Source of the DNA: JBCCMQ01 sp039179985
GTDB taxonomy: Bacteria; Pseudomonadota; Alphaproteobacteria; Rhodobacterales; Rhodobacteraceae
DNA length: 42,434 nt
NCBI GenBank assembly: GCA_039179985.1
Contig: JBCDED010000027.1
Span: 1 to 42,434, forward strand
Direction: 5' to 3'
In this document: piece after piece, positions 35,720-42,434 of the stretch
Numbering within the stretch: position 1 is the stretch's first letter
Layout: each line of letters begins with the position of its first letter
Position numbers and translations under genes: made by a program
The notes under the pieces: generated by a model
The model's input: the letters and a program-made list of their open reading frames with translations, nothing else
Told to the model about the DNA's origin: nothing
The model's database searches: none

Positions 35720-36027
35720 CCATCCCACCCCTGGAATGGCCCTGACGGGCGCGTTCTCCCCACATTGATGGGCGGCTTCTCCCCAAGTCGCCCGTTTCCT
35801 TAATATATGTTTTTGCGAATCTGCCTAAAAATCAAGCTTTTCCGTGGGATGGCGTGATTTCTTGCGAAAATCGGTAAGGATCCGCCGTCAGGTCCAACCT
35901 TTCGCACCCTGTCGCTGAACCGCGTTGCGCCCCACTGTCCGCGGCGGGGGGGCCGCGGCGTGTCTTGACTTTGCTGTCCCAGCCATGTGTATCGGCGCAG
36001 ATTTTCGCCACCTTGGGAACCCGCGAT
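35720..36027. other. 308-bp divergent intergenic region between cfa and aspS
   Basis: The stretch 35795-35840 is clearly AT-richer than the surroundings and is the likely promoter zone of cfa on the minus strand. The right half (35920-36027) should hold the aspS promoter, but I find no consensus boxes. A minus-strand frame across 35800-36288 overlaps aspS and looks like noise. Confidence 0.4.
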
Positions 36028-37806
36028 ATGCATGCTTTTCGCAGCCACACCTGCGCCGACCTCAACGCTTCGGATGTAGGCCAGACCGTCCGGCTTTCGG
36101 GCTGGGTGCACCGGGTGCGCGACCATGGCGGTGTGCTTTTTATCGACCTGCGCGACCACTATGGCGTGACACAGGTGCTGGCGGACCCCGACAGCCCCGT
36201 CTTCAGCGAGGTTGAAAAGGTACGTAGCGAGTGGTGCATCCGTATCGATGGGACCGTTAAGGCGCGAGACCCGGAACTTGTGAACCACAAGATCCCCACG
36301 GGCGAGGTAGAGGTTTTCATCCGCGACCTCGAAGTCCTTGGCGAGGCGGGCGAATTGCCCCTAATGGTCTTCGGCGACCAGGACTATCCCGAGGAGACGC
36401 GGCTGAAGTACCGGTTCCTCGATTTGCGTCGCGAAGGCCTGCATGACAACATCATGCTTCGCAGTCGCGTGGTGGCGGACCTGCGCAAGCGCATGTGGGA
36501 CATCGGGTTCACCGAATTCCAGACGCCCATCATCACCGCCTCGTCGCCGGAAGGCGCGCGGGACTTCCTGGTGCCCTCGCGTTTGCATGCGGGCAAGTTT
36601 TATGCGCTGCCCCAGGCTCCGCAGCAGTTCAAGCAGCTGATCATGGTCTCGGGTTTCGACAAGTATTTTCAGATCGCGCCCTGCTTTCGTGACGAAGACC
36701 CGCGCGCGGACCGGTCGCCAACGGACTTCTACCAACTCGACCTTGAAATGAGCTTTGTCACGCAACAGGATGTTTTCGATACGCTTCAGCCGGTTGTTCA
36801 GGGCGCGTTCGAGGCCTTTGGCGGTAGCCGGGCTGTCGATCCGGACTGGCCGCAGATTTCCTACAAAGACGCAGCGCTTTGGTATGGCACCGACAAGCCC
36901 GACCTGCGCAACCCGGTCAAGATGCAGATCGTCAGCGATCACTTCCGCGGGTCTGGTTTCGCGATCTTCGCCAAACTTCTCGAACAGGCCGGTACGGAAA
37001 TCCGCGCGATCCCGGCGCCGGGAGGCGGAAGTCGGAAATTCTGCGACCGCATGAATGCCTATGCCCAGAAAGAGGGTCTTCCGGGCATGGGGTATATCTT
37101 CTGGCGCGACGGCGCGGATGGGATGGAAGCTGCCGGTCCGCTCGCAAAGAATATCGGCCCCGAGCGGACAGAAGCCATCCGCCAGCAACTGGATCTTGGC
37201 GTTGGTGATGCGGCTTTCTTCCTTGGCGGAAAACCCTCGAGTTTCGAGGCTGTGGCGGGCCGCGCCCGCGTTGTCATCGGCGAAGAGCTTGGGCTGACCG
37301 ACAAGGATGCCTTCAAGTTCTGCTGGATCGTCGATTTCCCGATGTACGAGGAAGACGAGGAAACCGGCGAAATCGACTTTAGCCACAACCCGTTTTCGAT
37401 GCCGCAGGGCGGGCTAGAGGCGCTGTCGGCCGACCCGCGCGACGTGCTCGGCTTCCAGTACGACCTTGCGTGCAATGGGTATGAGCTGGTGTCCGGCGCC
37501 ATCCGGAACCACAAGCTTGAAGGGATGTACAAGGCTTTCGAGATCGCCTGTTACGGGCCAGAAGAGGTGGAGAAGCGCTTTGGCGGTATGGTCAACGCGT
37601 TCAAATACGGCGCCCCGCCGCACGGAGGTTGCGCGCTGGGCATCGACAGGATGGTCATGTTGCTCGCGGACGAGGCCAACATCCGCGAGGTCATCATGTT
37701 CCCGATGAACCAGCGGGCCGAAGATCTCATGATGGGGGCACCGTCGGAGCCAACGGGCGAGCAGCTGCGCGAGCTGCGTCTCAGGATTCTGCCGTCGGAA
37801 GACTGA
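36028..37806 (+). CDS. aspS: Aspartyl-tRNA synthetase
   Basis: 592 residues from the ATG at 36028, which starts the family sequence MHAFRSHTCADL; the frame upstream to 35965 is rejected. The N-terminal anticodon-binding OB fold (VRLSGWVHRVRDHGGVLFID) is followed by the class II catalytic core. Motif 2 reads FRDEDPRADRSPTDFYQLD (about residue 220) and motif 3 GIDRMVMLL (about 538), with the bacterial GAD insertion between them. It charges tRNA-Asp. Alphaproteobacterial enzymes are often non-discriminating and also charge tRNA-Asn, which I cannot decide here. Confidence 0.98.
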   Translation: MHAFRSHTCADLNASDVGQTVRLSGWVHRVRDHGGVLFIDLRDHYGVTQVLADPDSPVFSEVEKVRSEWCIRIDGTVKARDPELVNHKIPTGEVEVFIRDLEVLGEAGELPLMVFGDQDYPEETRLKYRFLDLRREGLHDNIMLRSRVVADLRKRMWDIGFTEFQTPIITASSPEGARDFLVPSRLHAGKFYALPQAPQQFKQLIMVSGFDKYFQIAPCFRDEDPRADRSPTDFYQLDLEMSFVTQQDVFDTLQPVVQGAFEAFGGSRAVDPDWPQISYKDAALWYGTDKPDLRNPVKMQIVSDHFRGSGFAIFAKLLEQAGTEIRAIPAPGGGSRKFCDRMNAYAQKEGLPGMGYIFWRDGADGMEAAGPLAKNIGPERTEAIRQQLDLGVGDAAFFLGGKPSSFEAVAGRARVVIGEELGLTDKDAFKFCWIVDFPMYEEDEETGEIDFSHNPFSMPQGGLEALSADPRDVLGFQYDLACNGYELVSGAIRNHKLEGMYKAFEIACYGPEEVEKRFGGMVNAFKYGAPPHGGCALGIDRMVMLLADEANIREVIMFPMNQRAEDLMMGAPSEPTGEQLRELRLRILPSED

Positions 37807-37814
37807 AGTTCGGT

Positions 37815-37934
37815 TTAGAGGAACGTCGCCGTCAGCGCCGTCGAGAACGCGACCACACCGGTCATGAAAACGGTGGTTTCGAGCGCCTTCCTGACGCGTG
37901 TAGGCAGGGTAAACGTTTCAATCCGCTGTAGCAT
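37815..37934 (-). CDS. 39-residue single-span membrane peptide
   Basis: A short frame, MLQRIETFTLPTRVRKALE..., ends in a hydrophobic segment (VFMTGVVAFSTALTATFL, residues 22-39) that would make one membrane helix. The ATG at 37934 is preceded by AAGGG at normal spacing (complement of about 37944-37948). The amphipathic basic N terminus followed by a C-terminal helix is characteristic of small stress or complex-associated membrane proteins. It ends eight bases from the aspS stop, convergently. I do not recognise a family, but composition and ribosome binding site favour a real gene. Confidence 0.55.
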   Translation of the reverse strand: MLQRIETFTLPTRVRKALETTVFMTGVVAFSTALTATFL

Positions 37935-38030
37935 TTTTACGGCCCTTCAAACCAATAAACCGAGAGTCACAGGCAATTGGGGCATCATTATGGACGGTGC
38001 GCGGCGGCGGTGTGGCAATGGGAGAGAACC

Positions 38031-38756
38031 ATGGAAGACGACTGGATCGATCCGCGCGACAGGGTGCCCGGCTGGAGAGAGCCGCCTCGGCCCGCCCGCG
38101 CCGCGATTTCTGGGCGCTATGTCTCGCTGGAACCGCTGACGCCCGCGCGTCACGCGGCAGGTCTGTTTACGGCCTTTGACGGGCACGGGGCCCTCTGGCG
38201 ATTTTTGCCCTACGGCCCTTTTGCAACGGCGGCGGAGCATCGAACCTGGCTGGAGGCCGCGGCGGCCTCGGACGATCCTTTGTTCTTTGCCATCTGCGAC
38301 GGTGGTCGGGCGGTAGGGCTTTTGAGCTTTCTGCGCATCGCACCTGAAGCCGGATCAATTGAGGTGGGGCACATTTGCCTGTCACCCGCGCTACAGCGCA
38401 CCCGTGGCGCGACCGAAGCCATCGTTTTGACGGTCACATGGGCTTTTGAGGCCGGGTACCGGCGGTTCGAATGGAAATGTGACGCGGCCAACCGCGCGTC
38501 CCGGAGCGCCGCCGAGCGCTTTGGCTTCAGCTTCGAAGGCGTTTTCCGGCAGGCTGCCGTCGTCAAGGGACGCAACCGCGACACAGCCTGGTTCGCAGCC
38601 ATCGACGCCGAGTGGCCGCGGTTGCGCGCGGCCTACGACACATGGCTGGACCCGGCGAATTTTGATGGCGGCGGCACGCAAGAACGATCTTTGTCGACAC
38701 TGACCCGGGACATACTTGCGGCCCGCGACCCCGCCCGCGAGGGTGACGGGCACTAA
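38031..38756 (+). CDS. GNAT-family N-acetyltransferase, RimJ/RimL-like
   Basis: 241 residues from the ATG at 38031, which has GGAGAG just upstream. The order is that of RimJ/RimL acetyltransferases: an N-terminal SGRYVSLEPLTPARHA strand, GLLSFLRIAPEAGSIEVGHI for the central sheet, SPALQRTRGATEAI at the acetyl-CoA loop and EWKCDAANRASRSAAERFGF near the C terminus. A 50-residue extension follows. It acetylates an amine of a protein or small molecule, target unknown. Its stop overlaps the stop of the convergent response regulator gene. Confidence 0.9.
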   Translation: MEDDWIDPRDRVPGWREPPRPARAAISGRYVSLEPLTPARHAAGLFTAFDGHGALWRFLPYGPFATAAEHRTWLEAAAASDDPLFFAICDGGRAVGLLSFLRIAPEAGSIEVGHICLSPALQRTRGATEAIVLTVTWAFEAGYRRFEWKCDAANRASRSAAERFGFSFEGVFRQAAVVKGRNRDTAWFAAIDAEWPRLRAAYDTWLDPANFDGGGTQERSLSTLTRDILAARDPAREGDGH

Positions 38757-39466
38757 ACCGCGTCGAGTTGCGCAATTCGCCCCGAAATCACGTCCGCGAC
38801 TTGGGCTGCAGAGCGGTCACGGGAAGATCTGTCTTGATGCGACGCCGTCAGATCGGCTGAAGCCTGGATCACCACTCCGTCACCGGCGCTGCGCCCGAGG
38901 GCGTCAAGGAACTGGGCCGCGTAGACCAGCACATCGGGACCGCCTGTTTTCAGAAGGTGGACGGCATGGGCCAGATCGTCCCGCAGAGCCAGGGGATCGG
39001 GATGCATGACTTCTGTACTGAGGGCGCGTGGGCCCGCCGGCTGTGCGTCGGGGGGCAGGTGGCGCAAAACCGCTTCCTGGAAAACGGACAGAGCGCCGAG
39101 GGGTTTCGGCATGAAACCATCCGCGCCGGCCTTCAGTGCTGCACCCTCCGACGCGTCCGAACCGCTGGTGCCCAGAATTACAGAGGGGCGCGGCGAAGCG
39201 CTGGCGAGGTCCGCGATGAAATCCGCCCCGTTTCCATCGGGCAGGCCCATGTCGACGATGGCGATGGCGGGCTGGTAGTATTGCAGGTGCCGCCGCGCGG
39301 ATTTCAGAGAATCGGCCCGCCTGATACGCGCGCCCGAGCGCAGGCACATCAGCCTGAGCGCCTCGCAGGAAAAGCGGCTGTCTTCCACGACCAGTACGGT
39401 CATCCCCAGAAGCGGTTGTTGGGCCGTCGGCGCCCTTCGCCTTACGAATTGCTCCAGATCGTCCAT
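38753..39466 (-). CDS. Stand-alone response regulator receiver protein
   Basis: 237 residues from the ATG at 39466, which has GGGAG seven bases upstream; the nine-codon extension to 39493 is less likely. The receiver domain has the acidic pair Glu28-Asp29 (VVEDS), the phosphorylated Asp72 (IVDMGLPDGNG), the Thr/Ser of LGTSGSD and Lys121 (MPKPL). The C-terminal 110 residues are helical without a recognised DNA-binding or enzymatic domain, so it is probably a phosphorelay or protein-interaction partner. A candidate partner is the hybrid kinase at 25.9 kb, but this is a guess. Confidence 0.9.
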   Translation of the reverse strand: MDDLEQFVRRRAPTAQQPLLGMTVLVVEDSRFSCEALRLMCLRSGARIRRADSLKSARRHLQYYQPAIAIVDMGLPDGNGADFIADLASASPRPSVILGTSGSDASEGAALKAGADGFMPKPLGALSVFQEAVLRHLPPDAQPAGPRALSTEVMHPDPLALRDDLAHAVHLLKTGGPDVLVYAAQFLDALGRSAGDGVVIQASADLTASHQDRSSRDRSAAQVADVISGRIAQLDAV

Positions 39467-39509
39467 TGGTGGTCTCCCAAGCGCGTGGCGCAAGTATCGC
39501 GCGTTACGG

Positions 39510-39526
39510 CTAACGGGTGGTTAACC
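39510..39526. promoter_or_regulatory. CtrA-like site before the response regulator gene
   Basis: CTAA-N7-TTAACC at 39510-39526 matches the alphaproteobacterial CtrA site (TTAA-N7-TTAA) at seven of eight fixed bases with exact spacing. It lies about 45-60 bp upstream of the response regulator start and about 85 bp from the epimerase start. CtrA in Rhodobacterales controls motility and signalling genes. One such site can occur by chance. Confidence 0.35.
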
Positions 39527-39608
39527 TTGCGGGTCCTGCGGCGCGTTGCCCCTTGTGCCTGTGGGCGTCGCCCTTGATAAGGCGGTCGGTGTGTTAGGAG
39601 ATACAGGG

Positions 39609-40013
39609 ATGATCGGACGCCTGAACCACGTGGCCATCGCAGTGCCGGATCTTGAGGCCGCGGCCGCGCAATATGCCGGAACGCTTGGCGCTACCGTGCG
39701 CCCGCCGCAGGACGAGCCGGACCACGGCGTCAAAGTGGTCTTTATCGAGCTTCCAAACACCAAGATCGAGCTCTTGCATCCTTTAGGTGAGAACAGTCCC
39801 ATCGCCGGGTTCCTCAAAAAGAACCCTGCAGGCGGCATCCACCACATCTGCTACGAGGTGGAAGACATCCTTGCAGCACGCGACCGCCTTAAAGCCGATG
39901 GCGCACGGGTTCTGGGCGATGGCGAGCCCAGAATCGGCGCCCATGGCAAGCCGGTGCTTTTCCTTCACCCCAAGGATTTCAACGGCACACTCGTTGAACT
40001 GGAGCAGGTCTGA
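39609..40013 (+). CDS. mce: Methylmalonyl-CoA epimerase
   Basis: 134 residues from the ATG at 39609, with AGGAG eight bases upstream. Glyoxalase/VOC fold: LNHVAIAVPDLEAA with the first metal His, GGIHHICYEVED with the second, and LHPKDFNGTLVELEQ with the metal Glu. It interconverts the methylmalonyl-CoA epimers, a step of propionyl-CoA assimilation and the ethylmalonyl-CoA pathway. The TGA overlaps the next ATG (TGATG), coupling it to the DUF1467 gene. Confidence 0.96.
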   Translation: MIGRLNHVAIAVPDLEAAAAQYAGTLGATVRPPQDEPDHGVKVVFIELPNTKIELLHPLGENSPIAGFLKKNPAGGIHHICYEVEDILAARDRLKADGARVLGDGEPRIGAHGKPVLFLHPKDFNGTLVELEQV

Positions 40014-40291
40014 TGTCCATCGCCAGCGCGCTCGTTCTTTTCGCCGTCATCTGGTTCATGGTGCTTTTCGTCGTGCTGCCTCTGCGCCTGACGACCCAGG
40101 GCGACGCCGGCGAGATTGTGCCGGGCACCCATGCGGGCGCACCGGCCGGACCGGTGATGTGGAAAAAGGTGCGCATCGTGACAATCGCCAGCATCGTGCT
40201 CTGGATTCTGATCGCGGGCACCATTCTTTCGGGGGTCATTTCGGTCAGGGACTTCGACGTGATGAACCGGATGCCGCCGGCCACCGAATAG
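40013..40291 (+). CDS. DUF1467 small membrane protein
   Basis: 92 residues with two membrane helices (about 3-25 and 55-78) separated by a loop TTQGDAGEIVPGTHAGAPAGP. This is the layout of DUF1467, a family common in alphaproteobacteria and often found after methylmalonyl-CoA epimerase. Its role is unknown. Translation is coupled to the epimerase by a TGATG overlap. It is convergent with the EI24-family gene, 6 bp away. Confidence 0.9.
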   Translation: MSIASALVLFAVIWFMVLFVVLPLRLTTQGDAGEIVPGTHAGAPAGPVMWKKVRIVTIASIVLWILIAGTILSGVISVRDFDVMNRMPPATE

Positions 40292-40297
40292 CGCGAC

Positions 40298-40993
40298 TCA
40301 GGTCTTTGCCGTCCCGTTGAGGCGGTGAAAAAGATGGGTGAAGGTCGCGGCGCCCAGAACCGGCACCAAGAGATTGAGGAGCGGCACCGTCAGCGGAATG
40401 GCCATCAGCCCGCCCGCAAGCCAGATCTGCGCCATGTACCGCGACCGCATTTTTCGGGCGCCCTCGGGCCCGAGCCGCCGTATGGCGATCAGCTGAAAAT
40501 ACTCGCGCCCCAGGAGAAATCCGTTCAGCGCCCAGAAGATCACTGGAGCAAAGGGTATGAAGATCAGATAGACGAAGAGCGCCACGAGGTTGGCGAGGAG
40601 GATCACGCCCAGAAACTTCAGACTGTCGGTGATCCCCTGGGCCAGCGACAGGCGCGGCGCGGGCGTCAGATGCGGGTAGAACCGGTCCTCGACTGCGTCC
40701 GCCACGTCATCAAGGAAAATGCCCGTAAATGCCGAGGCCACGGGCACCATCAGAAATACAGAAAGCCCGATTATCAGAGGGATCGTGGCCCACGACAGAA
40801 GATTGTCGACCCAGGTGATCGTGCCAATCAGGGGCAGCGTCAGGCTATCGGGAAAGAAAAGCGATATTGCCCCGACGAAGAGCGCATAGATCCCAAAAAG
40901 CAAAAGCAGGGTCAGGCCGATCCCCATGAAGAGAACCCGCCGAAAGCGCGGATCGCCTAACTGGCTGATTGCCCTGGAGAAATCGCTCAGCAT
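40298..40993 (-). CDS. EI24/CysZ-family integral membrane protein
   Basis: 231 residues from the ATG at 40993; a TTG one codon earlier gives an MM start. Four to five hydrophobic segments are visible, with SVFLMVPVASAFTGIFLDDVADAVE and LFVYLIFIPFAPVIFWALNGFLLGREYFQL matching the EI24/CysZ pattern in outline. CysZ imports sulfate for cysteine synthesis, but many relatives are uncharacterised and no sulfur genes are near. Its ATG overlaps the TGA of the nitroreductase gene by one base, so they are translationally coupled. Confidence 0.88.
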   Translation of the reverse strand: MLSDFSRAISQLGDPRFRRVLFMGIGLTLLLLFGIYALFVGAISLFFPDSLTLPLIGTITWVDNLLSWATIPLIIGLSVFLMVPVASAFTGIFLDDVADAVEDRFYPHLTPAPRLSLAQGITDSLKFLGVILLANLVALFVYLIFIPFAPVIFWALNGFLLGREYFQLIAIRRLGPEGARKMRSRYMAQIWLAGGLMAIPLTVPLLNLLVPVLGAATFTHLFHRLNGTAKT

Positions 40994-41568
40994 CAACCGT
41001 CGACCCAGGTAGTGATCGCGTCGAGGTCAGGGCGGGGACGCTCGGGCGGCGTGGCCGATGCGGTACCGATATGCACAAAACCTACCAACCGCTCCTCTGG
41101 GGAAAGGCCCAGACCCTCGGCGCAGAAGGTCTGATCGTGCGAGGCCCAGCCAGACAGCCAGTTGGCGCCCCATCCCGCCGCCAGTGCCGCATTCAGAAGG
41201 CCAAGGCAGGCGGCGCCGGCGGAATAGGTTTGCTCGATTGCGGGTATCTTCTGGGATGGTTTCGGGCTTTCCACCACGGCGACGGCCAGAGGGGCCGCAG
41301 CCAATTGGAAGCGCATTTTCTCGATACTGTCGGGATCTTTTCCTGTCTTTTCACCGATTTCCACGGCGAGTGTTGCCAGTCTGTGCATGGCCGCCTCGGA
41401 CAGAACGATAAAGCGCCAGGGCTCCAGTTTACCGTGATCCGGCGTCCGGGCGGCGGCAGTCAGCAGGGTGTTCAGAGCTTCCCGGTCGGGCACCGGACCG
41501 GACAAGAGCTTGTAGGGGCGGGACCGGCGGGCGAGCAGGAAGTCGAGCGCAGCAGGGGTCGCGGACAT
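40993..41568 (-). CDS. Nitroreductase-family FMN oxidoreductase (YdjA-like)
   Basis: 191 residues, a short single-domain nitroreductase. The FMN-binding segments are LLARRSRPYKLLSGP (residues 10-24), AARTPDHGKLEPWRFIV and a C-terminal EERLVGFVHIGTA. Such enzymes use NAD(P)H to reduce nitro, quinone or similar groups as homodimers. Size and the RSRPYKL motif point to the YdjA group. It is first of a two-gene unit with the EI24-family membrane protein. The natural substrate is unknown. Confidence 0.92.
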   Translation of the reverse strand: MSATPAALDFLLARRSRPYKLLSGPVPDREALNTLLTAAARTPDHGKLEPWRFIVLSEAAMHRLATLAVEIGEKTGKDPDSIEKMRFQLAAAPLAVAVVESPKPSQKIPAIEQTYSAGAACLGLLNAALAAGWGANWLSGWASHDQTFCAEGLGLSPEERLVGFVHIGTASATPPERPRPDLDAITTWVDG

Positions 41569-41636
41569 CTATGTTAATCCTGTTTACTTTGGGATGGATA
41601 TTTGTCAGCCGCCTTGGAGGATCAAGGGGGGCACGG

Positions 41637-41668
41637 AAAAAACCCGCCTCACCAGACCTGGGTGACGC
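41637..41668 (-). terminator. Probable intrinsic terminator of the HDAC-like gene
   Basis: The arms around TCACC (41649-41653) and GGTGA (41661-41665), extended by further pairs with one mismatch, form a hairpin. On the minus strand it is followed by a run of six T (complement of 41637-41642). It lies just past the stop codon of the minus-strand gene ending at 41675. Confidence 0.5.
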
Positions 41669-41674
41669 CTTGTC

Positions 41675-42434
41675 TCACAAGCCGGCGCCTTGCGCCAGAT
41701 CGTCGATCCAGGCGGACACGAAACTGTCAAACCGCGCGCTCGGCTGGCGCTTTGACAGTGTGTCGGCCATTGGATCGGGGGCGCAGTGCTGGCTTCCGGA
41801 CATTTCTTCGAGAACAGCGTGTCCGCAGAAGGGGACATGCATCTCCGAGTACCCTCCCTCATGGACAAGAACGAGTTTGCCAGCGCACAGGTCCGTCGCT
41901 GCCGCCATCGTTCTGCGTGTGAGCAGCCGAAACGTCTCCGAGGTCGCGAGCATCCGGGACAACGGATCGAAGGCTGAGGCGTCAAAGCCGCACGCGACAA
42001 GGATCACGTCGGGTTTGAAGGCCGTCAGGGCAGGAAGAACCAACCTCTCCATAGCGTCCAGATATCCCTTGTGCCCTGTCCCCGGAGGCAGCGGGATGTT
42101 CAGGTTTGCGCCCAGGCCTTCGCCCGAGCCGCGGTCGCCTGCGTCGCCAGTGTCGAGCGGGTAGTTGCGTTCCTGGTGCACGCTGATCGTCAGGACGTCC
42201 GCCCGATCGTAAAAGATCGCTTCGGTTCCATTGCCATGGTGCACGTCCCAGTCGATGACGGCGAACCTCCCGGCCAGCCCGGCGGTTTGAGCGGCCTCAA
42301 TGGCTATGGCGATATTGGCCAAGAGGCAAAAGCCATTGGGCCATTCAGGCAGGCAGTGGTGTCCGGGCGGACGGCTGAGGGCATAGGCGTTCGCGTGGTC
42401 CCCGCGCAGCACGGAAAAGAGCGCTTCTTTCGCC
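41675..42434 (-). CDS. Histone deacetylase-like amidohydrolase, 5' end cut by window
   Basis: The frame is open to the right edge: codons upstream of the GTG at 42412 read AKEALFSV in continuity, so the start is outside and only about 253 residues are visible. Class II HDAC/acetylpolyamine-amidohydrolase hallmarks are present: RPPGHH, IDWDVHHGNGTEAIFY with the zinc and charge-relay residues, CGFDASAFDPLS and the terminal HEGGYSE. Bacterial relatives deacetylate polyamines or other small molecules with a zinc ion. The neighbours do not identify the substrate. Confidence 0.94.
   Translation of the reverse strand, partial: AKEALFSVLRGDHANAYALSRPPGHHCLPEWPNGFCLLANIAIAIEAAQTAGLAGRFAVIDWDVHHGNGTEAIFYDRADVLTISVHQERNYPLDTGDAGDRGSGEGLGANLNIPLPPGTGHKGYLDAMERLVLPALTAFKPDVILVACGFDASAFDPLSRMLATSETFRLLTRRTMAAATDLCAGKLVLVHEGGYSEMHVPFCGHAVLEEMSGSQHCAPDPMADTLSKRQPSARFDSFVSAWIDDLAQGAGL

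Overview
The window is about 42 kb of GC-rich chromosomal DNA with the gene content of a Rhodobacterales (roseobacter-type) alphaproteobacterium. The indications are a flavin-dependent thymidylate synthase (ThyX), a protein with a VPLPA-type C-terminal sorting signal, a methylmalonyl-CoA epimerase coupled to a DUF1467 gene, a form II CO-dehydrogenase-like cluster in the order S-L-M, and an alpha-type EttA, AspRS and CarB set. I see no phage, transposon, integrase, CRISPR array, tRNA or rRNA. The species cannot be named from the sequence.

Layout. 1-3.1 kb: the 3' part of thyX, then four tandem paralogous genes (941-2482) for small two-cysteine proteins, mostly with export signals, the last coupled to a SRAP-domain gene whose usual catalytic Cys2 is proline. 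3.1-5.1 kb: an orphan ParA-type ATPase, a VPLPA-CTERM protein and a small membrane protein. 5.1-12.4 kb, nearly all minus strand: ettA, a YciA-type thioesterase, an AraC regulator with a secreted NTF2-like protein and a secreted alpha/beta hydrolase, a cobalt-type nitrile hydratase operon (alpha, beta, accessory), and a trypsin-like secreted protease. 12.5-15.3 kb, plus strand: a MOSC protein, nadD and a Tat-exported PBP4-type DD-carboxypeptidase. 15.3-19.7 kb: an RND efflux adaptor and pump with their own promoter, flanked by an exact 18-bp direct repeat. 19.8-25.8 kb: coxD-coxE-coxS-coxL-coxM, a molybdenum hydroxylase of the form II type with AAA+/VWA maturation factors upstream. 25.9-29.6 kb: a multi-PAS hybrid histidine kinase and aroQ. 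29.8-35.7 kb, minus strand: carB, a GT87-like membrane glycosyltransferase and cfa. 36-42.4 kb: aspS, a 39-residue membrane peptide, a GNAT acetyltransferase, a stand-alone response regulator, the epimerase/DUF1467 pair, an EI24/CysZ membrane protein coupled to a nitroreductase, and a histone-deacetylase-like amidohydrolase cut by the right edge.

Functional links. Most of the window is ordinary housekeeping and metabolism. The parts that look least described are the four-gene paralogue array with its palindromes and unusual translation starts, its coupling to a Cys2-less SRAP protein, the attachment of coxDE maturation genes to a form II cluster with a possible leader ORF and intercistronic hairpin, and the repeat-flanked RND module. 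Start codons were moved from the longest possible frame wherever a ribosome binding site, signal peptide or family length argued for it; each entry says so.
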